DNA of 64,000 nt from positions 26,978,210 to 27,042,209 of the forward strand of contig CM046340.1 of NCBI GenBank assembly GCA_025403435.1, written 5' to 3'. A program made the translations under genes and the position numbers. Within the stretch, counting starts at the first letter, position 1. Each line of letters opens with the position of its first letter. The notes beneath the pieces are model-generated. The model had not been told where the DNA came from. It did not search any database and saw nothing but the letters and a program-made list of their open reading frames with translations. This document shows, in pieces, positions 32,289 to 46,400 of this stretch. This DNA is from Artocarpus heterophyllus (lineage: Eukaryota; Streptophyta; Magnoliopsida; Rosales; Moraceae).

Positions 32289-33240
32289 TTGGGAAGGCCT
32301 GGATCGGTCCTTAAAGGGGCTGTGACCGTTCCCTATAAGGTTCTTGAGCATTCATCTTCGATAGGCTCAGAGACCAGGAAGGTTGCCATCCTCAGGACAG
32401 GCAGGATGGAAGGGGCGAAAAGGTTGAGGGCAGAGCCTAATATAGTGTGGAACTACCCCAAGATTCCAACAGCCGTCAATTTTGAGATTTGCAGTGGTAG
32501 ATAGATTAAATCCAAATATGCCATTTTGGAGTGGATGAAGGCAGCATACCGAACCCGCCGTTCACTAACGCCAGCATACAGGCCGCCATGCCCAACAAGT
32601 CTAAAGTCCTACAGATCAAGGCCTACGATGGGAGGACTGGCACCGATGAGCATCTTGAGTTGTACCAAGGACATATGCTGCTCCAGAATGCTAGTGACAT
32701 TGTAATGTGCAAGGCATTTTTGCTCACTTTGATTGGCCTAGCTTTGCAGTGGTTTTGGCGCATTGAGTTGGGCACTATGACCTTGTTCTGAAAACTATCC
32801 GAAGCCTTCTAGGTAGCCTTTGCCACATCTAGGATGAGAAGAGAGGAAGTGACCTATCTTTATGCCCTCAAGCAAGGTGATGGGAGCATCAGAGACTACA
32901 TCAACTGTTTCACATGAGTTGCATTGGAGGTAAGGCACATAAAAGATGAAACCCTAAAGCATGCTTTCACCAAAGGCCTCAAGGACAGGAACCTGATTTA
33001 GTCTGCTCGGCCTCGAGCAACCGAGCACATTCTCTTAGATGCTCAGCTTTGCTCAAAGGCATGCCGACAGCGACTGAATATATGAAGAGCCTCTGAGAAA
33101 GTGAGGGCAGTAGCGGCGGAAGCAAGAAGAAGGGTATGAAGTAGAAGACTCTGCCTGAGCAGACGAAGACCGACCAAAATAAGAAGCCAATGACAGATAA
33201 ATCCAAAGTCCTGACCATTAAATTCTAGAGCTACACACCC
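32289..33240 (+). pseudogene. TAT element E gag
   Basis: Frames at 32531-32791 and onward read FTNASIQAAMPNKSKVLQI, KAYDGRTGTDEHLELYQGHM, MCKAFLLTLIGLALQWFW and, further on, EEVTYLYALKQGDGSIRDYI, LKHAFTKGLKDRNLI. The pattern of a YDG.TDP.DHL-type start, MC.AFP.TL..A..WF and an LRD(Y/F) region is the capsid (retrotrans_gag) region of TAT-type gypsy elements. Stops (many TAG) and at least one frame change break it. Confidence 0.78.
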
Positions 33241-33459
33241 TTGGTCGCCAACATTGACAAGGTGCTAAACTAGGTAAGTAACAAAAATTTGCTAGTGGAT
33301 CTACCTCCATTAAAGGGAAGTAGAGCCAAGAGAGACCAGAACAAATACTGTAGCTTCCATAAGGATGCCAGACACAATATGCTCGATTGCATCCAACTCA
33401 AGGATCAGATTGAATGACTTATCCGAGATGGACATCAGAGAGAGTTCATTGTGTGAGTC

Positions 33460-34120
33460 CTAACCCCTAGCACTGATGCCAGGAGGAATAACTCGCCAGC
33501 CATGGCCACAGAACGATGGTGGGAATGCCCCGGACCCACCAAACATCATACATATGATTTTTGGTGGGCTAGTTATCGGGGACACCTTGAGTGACCGACA
33601 GGTATATGCTCGGGAGGCTCGACTTGTGGAAAATGGTGACTTCATGAACATGTCTAAGCACAAAAACAAGATTTACAGATAGGAAGATGTTCCCATTACC
33701 TTCATTGTAGAAGAAGCAGATAAGCTCATCCACCCACACAATGACACTCTAGTGTACAAACTCCAGATCGCTAATAACATAGTTTGACAGGTGCTGATTA
33801 ACAATAGTAGCTTGGTTGATATCTTGTTCAGATAGGCCTACGATAAGTTGAAGATCAACAATGTCACGCTAACCCCAATACAGATGCCTCTGTATGACTT
33901 CACAGGGGAATGTGTTCGAGTAGTAGGCAAGATTAGCTTGCCTGTCACCTTTGGGGAGGGTGTTGCTCAGGTAACATGCATGGTCGACTTCCTTATCATC
34001 GACAAACCCTCCTAACACAATATTATCATCGGGTGGCCAACCATCAACACCCTTAAAGCCATGGTCTTCACTTACTATCTAGCAATGAAATTTCCAACAG
34101 AGAATGAGGTATAATCAGGT
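33460..34120 (+). pseudogene. TAT element E protease region
   Basis: The frame gives NIIHMIFGGLVIGDTLSDRQ, typical of the gag-protease spacer of TAT elements. A retropepsin-like stretch follows with LINNSSLVDILFR, LYDFTGECVRVVGKISLPVT, VDFLIIDKPS and NIIIGWPTINTLKA. In working members the active site reads DGGSS; here it is NNSS, so the catalytic Asp is lost. Stops at several positions confirm decay. Confidence 0.75.
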
Positions 34121-34389
34121 CAAGGTAGCAAGACTCCCGTGAGTGGTATGCCAAGGTTGTCTAAGAAGCTGCAACTCGACAATTGACTGTCTTGGCCATA
34201 TTCAAGGTAGACGAAATGGCCTTCCTTGTCAAGCAAGAACCAAAAATGCTATCCAACCTTGATCCTTAAATGCCAGAAGAAGAAGTGCAAGCCATGCTTG
34301 TAGAAGACCTAGTGCCATACCATTTAGACTCTAAACACCCTGATCGAACGGTCCAACTCGAGTCTCAGATCTAAGATCCGGGCCGACCT

Positions 34390-36290
34390 AGAGAAGTTCC
34401 TGACAAATATTGGGATGTGTTTGCTCCGTCTCATGAGGACATGCTAGGAATCGACCCTAGCATTATTTGCAACCACCTCGATGTTCATCCAGAGCATAAG
34501 TTGGTCATCTAGAAGAAATGAGCATTTAATTTAAAGAGGTACGCTGCCATCAACGAAGAAGTCCAAAAGCTCTTGAGGGCTGGGTTCATTTGGGAGGTCA
34601 CATACCCGGAGTGGTTGGCAAATATAGTCTTGGTCAAAAAGGCTAATGGAAGTGGTGGGTCTGCATAGATTATATTGACCTTAACAAAGCCTGCCCAAAG
34701 GACTGCTTCCCACTACCTTGGATAGACCAATTAGTGGACACAACGACTGGGCACGAGCTGCTGAGCTTTACGGCACCTACTCTAGATACAACTAGATTAG
34801 GATGGTCAAGGAAGACCAAATAAAGACTACCTTTACCATGGATTAGGGATTGAAGAATGCCGGAGCCACCTACCAATGCCTTGTGAACAAAATGTTTGCT
34901 TGGCTAATCGAGAAAACCATGGAAGTATACGTTGATGACATGTTCATCAAATTCGTCCAAGTAGCAGACTACATTGCCGATCTTTGGGCAAACTTCGACA
35001 ATTTTTGAGAATATAAGATGAAACTTAACACAGCCAAGTGTGCATTCGGGGTGGAATCTGGCAAGTTCCTTAGGTTTATGGTCAATCACCGTGGCATTGA
35101 AGTCAATCCCATCAATGCCCAAGCTATGGTAGATCTCTTCGCATTGTCAAGGAAGTACAAAAGTTGACCAGCATAGTAGCAGCCCTATCTAGGTTTGTCT
35201 CCTGGTCTACCGTCAAGTGCCAACTTTTTTATTAGGCACTCAAGGGGAGGTTGGAGTGGAGTAGGGAGTGTGAAGAAGTATTGTAGAATCCCAAGGGATA
35301 TTTGGCCGTACCCCTACTCTAATCCAAGCCTTTACCAAGAGAGATGCTTTATGCCTACCTGGCTATTTTTGAGAAGGCAATTAGCTCGGTCCTCATCTGA
35401 GATAAAGACAGTACTCAGAAGCCGGTCTACTACACCAGTAAAGCTTTTCAAAGCACCAAGGAGTGATACCCTCCATTGGAAAAGCTGGCGCTTGCCCTCA
35501 TCACCTTTGCCCAAAAGCTCCGACCTTATTTCAAAGGGCACATAATTCAAGTCCTGACCAAATACCCTTTGCGTTAGATCCTTTAAAGTCCAGAAAAATC
35601 TAGTCGGATGGCCAAGTGGTCAGTTGAGCTCAGGTAATATGATGTATACTTTGTGCCCTCGATGGCCATAAAAGCACAAGCTTTGGCCAACTTCTCTGTA
35701 GAATTCATGGACACCGGGTAGATCATCCCTTCGATCGAGAAGACTCCCATAGAAGACCAAGATTGCCCCAATAGTAGTTTTGTTAGGCTCGAGCCTGAGT
35801 GTAAATTGTGTGAGCAGCTCTAGCGTCGATTTCATCCTCACCAGTCTAGATGGCTACAAGGCAAGTTATGTGCTCCGCTTCGACTTCAAAGCATCCAATA
35901 TGAATCCTTGATAGTTGGGCTTAGAATCATGTAAGACATCGGGGTAGATTGCATCTGCATCCATAACGATTTAATGCTCCTTGTCTAATAGGTCACTAGT
36001 GGGTTCCAAGTCCTAACTAAATCCATGGCCGTATACTTGAAAGAGGTCAAAGCCTTGCCGGACAATTCAGAGACTATTCCTTTGTTTAGATCCTGAGGTT
36101 CGAGAATGCTAAAGCCGACATGCTCACTCGACTAGCCTCAGGCCTAGAAGACAACGACTTGATGTCAGTTCCAATAAAGAGGCTGATCGAGCCAAGCATT
36201 AGCAAAGAAGTGGTAAACATAGCTGAGGAGCAAATAGGCACTTGGATAGACCTGATCATTTGATACCTGACCACAGTAGAGCTACCTAGC
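34390..36290 (+). pseudogene. TAT element E reverse transcriptase and RNase H
   Basis: Recognisable in shifting frames are DMLGIDPSIICNHLDVHPEH, KLLRAGFIWEVTYPEWLANI, VLVKKANG, the YVDDMFIK active site (about 34930-34953), VSWSTVKC-type thumb sequence, KPVYYTSKAFQSTKE and LEKLALALITFAQKLRPYF (connection/RNase H, about 35420-35530), and RMAKWSVELRXYD. At least three frame changes and many stops are present. The order RT-RNase H before integrase is standard Ty3/gypsy. Confidence 0.82.
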
Positions 36291-36965
36291 GACTAAGAGG
36301 AAGCTCGACACATTCGTAATAGCTCAGCCTAGTATTCAATAATTGGGGGAAAACTCTACAGACACGGCTGCACCACACCTTACTAGAGATGTGTTGGGCC
36401 TCAAGAAGCTCAATATGAAATTCACAGCGAGTTATGCAACAATCATGTAGGGGGCGTTCTTTATCGCTTAAGTGCCTCCTCTAGGACTACTACTGGCCGA
36501 CCATGGATCAAGACTATAAAGAATATGTGTGTAAATGCCTCAAATGCCAGTAGTTCGCTCATGCAATTTGACAACACATCGAGCCACACAACTTTATAGT
36601 ACCTGCCTGTCTATTCGCCAAAGGGGCCATCGACCTAATCGGACCTCTATCTCTGGCCTGATCATAATTTAAATACTACATATTGGCTATTAACTACTTC
36701 ACCAATTAGGTAGAGGTTGAACCCTACACCAACATGACCGAAGCCAAATGTACCAACTTTATTTGGAAGAATATCATTTGTCGATACGGCATCCCGTATA
36801 CTATAGTTACCAATGACACCAAGCAGTTTGAAGTAGCCAGTCTCCTTTGCATGTATGAACAGCTCAGAATCAAGAAGGTGTTCTCCTGGCCTGGGTACCC
36901 TTAGAGCAATGGACAGGTTGAAGCAGTCAACAAAACTATTAAAGACAACCTGAAAAAGAAATTAT

Positions 36966-39900
36966 TGTTAGACATGTATGCCCTAAGGAGTAAAATGTAT
37001 TATGTTTTTGGAGGCATTTTATCAATAAAGAATTTATTTATTATACATATACCAAATGGTTGTCCTTTTTACGTTCATATTTGTTGAACATATGATAACC
37101 AAATAAAAGTCTGAGACCATCGGTTTAAACCTTAGAATCAGGTATATGATGGACAGATTATGTGGAATACATCATTCTACAAGTGATGGTCTAAATCATA
37201 AGATCTGTAATCCAGGAAATAAAGTTGGGCGCTTTATTTATGCAAAGAATATTATGTTGTCTATATCCTTATCGCGAGATGGTCTGTCTTGGCCATCAAA
37301 GGTGGACTCCATGAATAGAAAAATTGGTACATTGCCATAGGTGACAATGTATTAGATTGGAACATAAAATGTAATTGATTTGGGCTAATAATTCTATCTG
37401 GGCAAATTAATTCACTTTAGACAATCATATGCGTTGTATCTTAATCCTGAAATGAATAGTAGGCCTGTTGTCTTGACTTATGTCTTTTGATGTACCAAGG
37501 GGTGACATCCATATTTTATGATGGTACGTATACCGGTACGTTGGGGACATGACCCATGATAGCGTAGACCTATTATTCATAGATATGGAATCCATAGCTC
37601 CTCTTTAGGAGTCGATGATATCCTCTTATATGCATTATCCTATAATTGGAAGACTGGAGTGCTCAATCATTTGGATACATAGGTGTAACCAAATGGTATA
37701 CTGTCTTTGGATGGTAAGTTTTATGATTGTAAGACAATAGAACGTAAGAGAAACATAATCAGCAAGGTAAGATAGAATTTATCCTTAAGCTGATTATGGA
37801 TATCCTATGGGGATACGATACATCATGATATGTCATGGACACTTAGCTATTTGGGTTTCGTAATTTTATATAGTTCGAGAGTGCAGCTCTAAGCTTTTAG
37901 TGGAGTAGTGTTAGAGTTGATAATTATGAAACATATATCTGGGATATTGGGTTTCATAATTATCAGAAACTTGAGCTATATAGGTCCATCGGGTTCCTTT
38001 TGCTAGCTCATAATAAATCCTGTAACGATACAGCATGCTTTTCCAATAAATTGGTGACTTATGTTAAATTATTAGATTGGCTGAAATTTGATAAGATCAG
38101 ATAATTCATGTTTGTTTATCGGTTGAATCAATTTGTGTAAATTAATTCAAGATAAACTTGTTGAATTATCAGAAATATTTATTTTCCTAAAGATTATCTA
38201 GATACGGCTATTTTAATAAGATAACTTCTCTATTATGTCATTTGACTTAAAACAAAGGCTTTATCCAAAGAATCTAGGATGGGAAATAAAGGATTCTCAA
38301 GGATCATATTATCGCAAGTTAGGTAGTGTTGGAATAAATAGTGTGAGGTGCGCAGGGGGAATTTTAAAAATTTTAACATCAGAGTATTTTTTAAAACACA
38401 AGTTTGACATGCTATATGTATAAATTAAATGGATCTTACTAACATTTGTGTGCCGAAGAACCTCCGCAATCTGTGAAGAGAAGTAACGTTCAAGAAAAGC
38501 CTCAACCAACTGGTCTTCTTTGCTATTCTCTATCCACGATCGGAGTGAGTGTGGGCTCACACATACAGCTCTTCCACCGACGACTCTCCTTCCAACCAAT
38601 TGAGAGAACCCAAAGCAAGTGTTCATGATTCGTGAACAAAAACTCACAGGGAGTTTTTAGATGCTCACCCGAAGAGTATCACTCTTAATCTCTCAATTGA
38701 TCTGAGTAACTCATGAGACTTACTCCCTTTATATAGCGATTGGTCCTGGGGTCAGTCCTTATCAGATTAGGTCTCAAAAACTTGAAACAGAATCAAGTTC
38801 GGATCAATATCTGATAAGATCCACGTGAAAAAGTGTAATCTTATCTCTCGCTGATCGGCAGGCCGAACAGGCCCCATCGGCAGGCCGAACACGTAGATCG
38901 GTAGGCCAAACTGCCGCGTTAATATCTCCATGAATCTATTATTTTTCACTCAAGATTCTACAGGATAAAGTCTCAGTTTTGATTCAAATAACCCAATAGA
39001 GAAGTTATCTGAACAAAACAAACTTTATCAAGATAATCTCTAAGAAAATAAATCAATTCACAATAATTCTACAAGTTTATCCTGATCTAATTTATCCAAT
39101 TAAATCAACCGATAAACAGACAAGAATTATCCGATCCCAATAATTCAACAAGTTTATCTTGAACTAATTTCTTACAAAATTAATTCAACCGATTAATAGA
39201 CATGAATTATTTGATTCTTAGAAATTTTAAGCCAATCTGATAAATCCGACATAAGTCATCAATTATTGAAAAAGCACGCCGTGTCGTTACAGGATTTTGT
39301 GAGCTAGCAAAGGGGACCAAAATGGACCTATAAAGTTCAAGCTCATGATAATTATGAAACCCAATATCCCAGATATACATTTCACAATTATCAACTCCAA
39401 CGCTACTCCATTAAAAGCTTGGGGCTGCACTATCAAACTTTATAGAATTACGAAGCCCGTATAGCTAAGTCTCCATGACATATCAAAGTGTATCGTATCC
39501 CCATATGATAATCCATAATCAGCTTAAGGACAAGTTCTGTCTTACCTTTTTGATTATTTTTTTCTTACGTTCCATTATCATACCATTAGAAAAATTACCA
39601 TATAAAGATAGTATGCCATTCGGTTACACCTATGTATCCAAATGGTTGAGCACTCTAGTTTTTCAATTACAGGATAACGCATATAAGAGGATATCATTAC
39701 TCCTAAAGAGGAGCTATGGATTCCATATCTTTGAATAACAAGTCTACGCCATCAAGAGTCATGCCTCCAACTTACCGGCATGCATACCACTATTGAGATA
39801 TGGGAGTCACCCTTTGGTACATCAAAAGACACAAGTCGAGACAACGGGCCCACTATCCATCTCAGGATTAAGATACAATACAAATGATTATCTAAAATGA

Positions 39901-40928
39901 ATCAATTTGCCAAGATAGAATTATTAATCCAAATCAATTCACTTTGTGTCCCGATCCAACACATCGTCACCTATGACAACGTGCCAATGTTTCTATTCAT
40001 GGAGTCCAACTCCGATGGTCAAGACAAACCATCTCCCAATAGGGATATAGATAACATAACAATCTTTGCATGAATAAAGCGCCCAACTTTATTCTCTCGA
40101 TTGTGAATCATATGTTTTAGACCGTCACCTTAAGAATCGTGTCTTCCACATAATCAGTCCATCATATGCCCAATTCTTAAAGGTTTAGACCGACAGTCTC
40201 AGACTACTGTTTGCTTAACATACATTTAACAAAAATGAACATAAAGAGGACAAGATTTGGTATATATAAATGAATAAATTCTTTATTGATAAAAATGTTT
40301 CTAAAAACGTATTACATTTTTACTCCTTAGGGCATACATGTCTAACAGGTAGACCGATCAGTTAGTTCGGCCTGCCGATGGAGCAAATTCAACAGGCCAT
40401 TCCATTAGTTTGGCTTGTCCATTTACCAATAATTTGATCATGTATTTCAAACATGATTTTGTGAAGTGTAGATTCAGATTTAAATTTTTGAGCCCTTATC
40501 TGATAATGACCAACTTTGGAGACGGCCTCTATAAATAGGGAGTGAGTTTTTTGTGTTATTTAGATCAGTTGAGAAGTTAACACTGAGTACTCCTATGTTA
40601 GGTACTCTGAAACTCCCTCAGAGGTGTTGTTCATAATCATGAACCTTTGCTCTGGGTCTTTTGGATTGGTTAAAAGGAGAGTCACTAGAGGAAGAGCTGT
40701 ACGACGTGTGTCCACATACGTACCGATCGTGGATAAAGAATAGCACAGAAGACCAGTTGGTGAAAGCTCTTCTGGAACATTCTTCTCTTCACAGATTGTA
40801 GGAGCTCTTCGGCCTTCAAAGGTTAGTAGGATCTGGTTAATTTATGCATATAGTGTGTCAAACTTGTGTTTTGAAAAATTCTCTTGTTGAAAATTTTAAA
40901 ATTTTTGCTATGTACTGTTTTTTCAACG
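36966..40928 (+). repeat. 5' LTR of copia C, split by solo LTR G2
   Basis: The two parts, 36966-38326 (1361 bp) and 40353-40928 (576 bp), join at GGTAG, the target duplication of G2. Together they make a 1937 bp LTR with TG start and ...TTCAACG end (terminal A to G). The second part holds the palindromic repeats (40349-40440) and a TATA box at 40530-40537. Confidence 0.9.
38327..40347 (-). mobile_element. Solo LTR G2 of the same copia family, inside copia C's 5' LTR
   Basis: This is a reverse-oriented complete LTR of 2021 bp, starting TGTTGGAATAAATAG and ending CATGTCTAACA. GGTAG is present on both sides (38322-38326 and 40348-40352), a perfect 5 bp target duplication. The host LTR reads through correctly once it is removed, as shown by the colinear 3' LTR around 47830-47860. 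No internal element DNA is present. It is the innermost layer of the stack. Confidence 0.92.
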
Positions 40929-40930
40929 AT

Positions 40931-40943
40931 TGGTATCAAAGCC
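40931..40943 (+). other. Primer-binding site of copia C
   Basis: TGGTATCAAAGCC lies two bases after the LTR end. It matches the complement of the initiator tRNA-Met 3' end (TGGTATCAGAGCC) with one change. Confidence 0.85.
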
Positions 40944-42544
40944 AGGTTTTTGAGTAAATTTATGAGTTTGTGATTATGCTATATGTATAAATTATGTGAT
41001 CTTGATCTCTCCCATGCTTGAATTTAATTTTAGAGAGTTGGCACTCTAGGGTTTTTATATATTTATATATGTTGTTTGGATTATATGGCGAATGTTTATC
41101 AATTAATTATGGTTAATTAAATTATTATTTAATTATTAATTAATTAATTAATTAGTGCTGGTTATGGTTCCTTAGAGGTTAGAATATATATATAGGTTTT
41201 TCATGTAATAAGAACGCAGTTTATTATCACCATCTAGGAATTATTATTTAATTTTAAATTTGTAAGAATTTTGTAAGTAAATGATCATTTAGAGTAAAGA
41301 CAGATTTAGAAGATGGATATGATAGCGGTTCCAAAGGTATTTCCTAAGTCTCTAAATTTTTATGTTTTTGAATTGTTGAAAATAAGATTGAAAAACTACG
41401 TAAAAACCTTTTTTTGGAAAAACACAAAATTTGCTCGGTTGGTAGGTCGAACCTCCAATTTGGGAGGTCATCCACGGGGGGATTTCAAAAAGCTCTGGCG
41501 GTAGGCCAAACTACCAAGTTCGACAGGCCGACGGTTTATGACCGATAGGCCAATCACACATATCGGCATGCCGGCAAAGAGTATGGGTTTTCAGAAAGGG
41601 TGCCTTTTTTGGTGCAATTTTGATTTTATTTTTGGGACAATTCTGAGAAACATGAAATTTTATGATGACCGAAAATAAGGAAGTATTTGATCTATTCAGG
41701 ATTGAGGACTTGAAGATGGATGCCACATGAAGACTGATACAACTTAAAGATTCAAGGATGAAGAATTGATAATATGTTTCGATTGATCTCTTGTAATCTT
41801 TAATTTCTTTCTTTAGGGTATAACCATATTATCACAACAATTTATTATTATTTTGCTTGTGGCTTTGCATGATTGCTTTGCTTGTCTGCATTATAATATG
41901 ATTTGCCATGTATGTTGATAACATGTCATATAGAATAGGGAGTGCCGTTCATTAAAAATTGTTCATGCATATATTTTTTTAATAAAACCTTAATTTCAAA
42001 AGATTGAGGAAGAGAAGGTTTTTGAAGAGAAGACCTGCGGCCTCCATTGTTGGTTCATAGGTAGCATATGGTGGTTTCGACCCCTAAGAAGGGACTTCAT
42101 TATGTACCCGATTGGATCTCCGAGTGGATAAGACATTTTTGCATGATTTATCATTGCACACCTCTAGGTGGTGATTATAAATCATGGATAAAATATCAAA
42201 ATGATGGTTATACACTCATGTTAATTTTATTATTAACCTCCTCTAGCAGCTCTGTTAATAAAATTGATGGCTAAAGAAAACAATTATTAATATATGCTTG
42301 ATCAGATGGGTCTTGGATGGCATATATTAATTAGGAGGAGATTTGTGTTCCTAGTTGAATTTGGCAAGTCTCCCCTAGGCGGCTTGTTGAATTCTGAGTT
42401 AGGAATTATCATTGTAAGGTTGTGATTTTTTTCAAGGTTTTGACACATAAACACATTGTATGTTTTACATGATTATGTTATCTTACTAAATTATTATGGT
42501 ATGTTTGCCTATGTTTGGTATATGATTCTTTACTATAGATTAGA
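40944..42544 (+). other. Untranslated leader of copia C
   Basis: About 1.6 kb separates the primer site from the gag start. It is colinear with 57626-59241 of copy B. It contains a GC-rich patch (41430-41575) with inverted versions of the U3 palindromic motif, such as GGTAGGTCGAAC, GGTAGGCCAAAC, TCGACAGGCCGA and GATAGGCCAATC. No gene is visible. Long leaders are usual in copia elements of this kind. Confidence 0.7.
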
Positions 42545-43420
42545 ATGTTTAAAAATACTTTATCATCAATACTTGACAAAAACCAATTAATCGGAGAGAA
42601 TTTTAATGATTGAAAACGGAACCTAAATATCGTCCTATCCTTTGAGAAACTAAAATTTGTGCTTACAACATTGTGTCCTTCCGAGCCTATGTGAGATTCC
42701 ATTAATGAGCAAATCTAAGCGTATGATCGTTGGAAAGATGCTAACGATTAGGCCTGTTGTTATGTTATGGCCTGCATGAATAAGGTGTTGTAGGCTCAAC
42801 ATGAAGATTATGAGACTGCAAAGTAGATCTTGGATAATCTTGAAGACATGTTTGGAGGCTAGACCCTAACAAAACGGCAAGTGACACTTTGGAAACTCTT
42901 AAATTGCAAATAAACACCAGGGACTCCTGTGAAGAAGCATATGATGTTGGTCATGGGTTACCTTGCTAAGGCTCAAACAAATGGAGCTGACATAAATGCT
43001 GAAGCACAGATGACTATGGTATTTGAGACTCTATATAAGGAGTTTATCCCATTTAGAGCTACATTTAATTTAAGCAATAGACAAGTTATGACATTGACTG
43101 AGCTGATGAAGCAGTTACAGGAGTTCAAAAAATATGATCAAGGGAACTCCTACTAGTGGCGAGGCCAACTTGGCAGCTGAATCTGGTTCCAATCCTAATT
43201 CTAGGAATGCAAAGAAGCAATGGGCTAAGAACGGGAAGTCTTCTATTCCTGCATATAGCAAGAATAAGAAAAAGGAAAACAATAACCCGAAGAAGCTGAA
43301 GTGCTTTTTTTGTGGAAAGATCAGGCACATTAAGAAGAGTTGCAAGGACTTCCTTTCTCGAGGAGGTAGGTGTAAACTTTTGATTATAGAAACTTGTTTA
43401 GTTGAAGAATCAAGTGACAC
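42545..43420 (+). pseudogene. Copia C gag
   Basis: The reading begins MFKNTLSSILDKNQLIGEN, equivalent to gag of copy B, and continues through RWKDAND, ILDNLEDMFGG and the intact stretch 42929-43156 with VKKHMMLVMGYLAKAQTNGA and LTELMKQLQEF. It reaches a CCHC zinc knuckle CFFCGKIRHIKKSC (43302-43343), which keeps all four metal ligands, unlike copy B. Many W-to-stop and Q-to-stop changes and a frame change near 43130 make it non-functional. Confidence 0.85.
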
Positions 43421-46400
43421 TTGGGTCGTAGATTCTGGAGCAACTAATCATGTTTGTGTTTCTTTACAGGGGTTCAAAGAAACGAGAAGTCTACTGCATG
43501 AAATTCACACTTCGAATGGGCAATGGATCCTTAGTGTTGGCTGAAGCAGTGGGAGACATTCATCTTTGTTAGGATAATTATAGGAGTTTAGTTTTGCAAG
43601 ATTGTTTTTATGTTCCTAAACTTAAAAAGAATTTGATATTTGTAGCTTGTTTTTTTAAAGACTCTTATGTAGTTTCTTTTAATAATAAAGTGATGATTCA
43701 TAAAAACAAATCTTTTATTTGTGATGGATAGATGCAAAACAATCTATATTTTATTAAACCTAAGATGGACTTACTGCTTAACATTGAAGTTAATGATAAT
43801 AACTCTAAAAGACTTAAAACTTCTCACTCTAAAAAGACTTATCTTTGGCATTTGCGTCTAGGTCATATTAACCTGATCAGGATTCAAGGGTTGGTAAAGG
43901 ATGGACCTTTAAGTTACTTAAAAGTGGAATCTATACCATAATATGAATCATGTTTGGAGGGTGAAATGACCAAAAGACCATTTGGATCTAAGGGTAATAG
44001 GGCTGAAGGGGTTCTAGAACTTGTGCATAGTGATGTTTGCGGACCTATAAACATTTGGGCACGAGGAGGGTATGAGTATTTCACCACTTTTATTGATGAT
44101 TACTTAAGGTATAGGTATGTGTACCTAATGTACCACAAAAGTGAAACTTATGACAAGTTCAGGGAGTTTCAAACTGAAGTTAAAAGGCAATTAGGTAAAC
44201 CTATAAATGCACTTCCATCCGATAGAGGTGGTGAATACCTTTCTGATAAGTTCTTGGAACACTTATTAGAGAATGAGATTCTATCCCATTTGACTGCGCT
44301 AGGCACTCTGCAATAGAATGGCATGGTTGAGAGAAGAATTAGGACTTTGTTGAACATAGTCAGATCCATGATGAGTTATTCATCATTGCCTTTATTCTTT
44401 TGGGGATATGCACTACAAACCACATGTTATCTTTTGAACAATGAGCTTTCGAAATCGATCCCTAGAACTCCTCGCGAGTTATGGATAGGCAAGAAGACAT
44501 CCTTAAACCATATTCGCATATGGGGATGTCCGGCTCATGTCTTGTATAAGGAAGCGAATAAGTTGAAAGCATGTTCGAAAGTTTGTGTGTTTGTAGGATA
44601 TCCAAAAAAACTAAAGCGGGTTATTTTTATAACCCAAAGGAAAATAAAGTCATGGTTTCTACAAATGCAACTTTTCTTGAGGAAAATTACATGGACGACT
44701 TTAAGCCTCAAAGTAAGGTGCTACTTAAGGAGTTGGTGAGTGATTCAATCACTTCGTAGGTTTCGAATGAAATCGTTCCATTCAGTGTAAAAAAACCAAC
44801 TGAACAACAACTTAAGTGGCTTCGACGTAGTAGGAGGAACGATGCTAACCCAAAAGGCATATGTTCAATAGTAAAGCCTTCTTGGCTGAATTGGTTGAAC
44901 ATGACAGGGATCCTTACACTTACAAAGAGGCTATGGAGGATGTTGATTCAAAACTTTGGATAAAAGCCATGAATACTGAGATAAAGTCTGTGGAGACTAA
45001 TCAGGTCTGGGAACTTGTGGATCTTCCTAGAGGAGTAAAACCCATAGGGCGTAAGTAAATCTATAAGAGAAAGAAAGGAGCAGATGGAAAAGTCAAAACC
45101 TATAAGGCTAGACTGGTAGCTAAGGGATACACGTAAAATGAAGGGATCGATTACGAGGAAACCTTTTCGCTTGTAGCTATGCTTGAGTCCATTCGTATTC
45201 TCTTGTCCATAGCTACCGCTCTCGACTATGAGATATGTCAGATTGATGTTAAGATGGCCTTTTTGAATGGCTATCTTGATGAGTCCATATATATTGTACA
45301 GCCAGACGGGTTCAAGGCTAAGGGTTAGGAGGGTAAGGTTTGTAAGCTACTAAAGTCAATTTATAGACTTAAGTAGGCTTCTTGTTCTTAGAACATAAGA
45401 TTTGATCAGGTGATCAAGACTTATGGGTTCGAACAAAATGTGGATAAACCATGTGTTTATAAACACATTAAGGATGAGAATGTGGTTTTCTACTACTCTA
45501 TGTAGATGAAATTCTACTAATTGGCAATGACGTTAGGGCATTGTCATTCGTCAAATTATGGTTGACCAAGCAGTTTGACATGAAAGACTTGGGTGAAGCT
45601 AATTATGTTCTTGATATCCAGATCTTTTAGGATAGGAAGAACAAAATGATAGCTTTGTCCCAAGCTAGCTACATAGATAAAATTCTCAAGAGATTTGCAA
45701 TGTAGGATTCCAAGAAAGGGGAGCAACCATCTAGGTTTGGAATTACTCTTTCTAAGAAAGACTCACCAAAGTTTGATGAAGAAAGAGAATACATGAAGAA
45801 GGTGCCTTATGCTTCGGCAGTGGGCGGTCTTATATATGCCATGCTTTACACACGTGCAGATATTAGTTATGCGATGGAGATAGTAAGTTGATTTCGGTCA
45901 GATCCAAGACCAAACAACTAGGTTGCGGTCAATCATATTTTCAAGTACCTGAGCAGGACTCTAGGGTATATGCTTGTATATTCAGGTGTGGATTTAACAC
46001 CTCTAGGATATACTGATTTAGATTTTCAATCCTATTTGGATTTGAGGAGATCGACTTCTGGTTTTGTTTTTACTCTAGGTGGCGGTGCCATTGTTTGGAG
46101 AAGTGTCAAGCAAGATTGCACTTTGGACTCAACGATGGAGGCTGAATATGTGGCAGCTAGTGATGCTTCAAATGAAACATTGTGGCTCTGCAAGTTCCTT
46201 GGGGATTTTGAGGAAGTTCCTGGTATGGATAAAGCGATATCACTGTATTATGATAACACTGCAGTGATAGCTAATGCTAAGGAACCAAGGTTTCACAAGA
46301 AGAGTAAGTATATTGATTGAAAGTGTCATGTGACAAGGGACTTCACTGAGGGTGGGCATGTTGCTATATGCAAAATCACATCTGCGGAAAACTTAACTGA

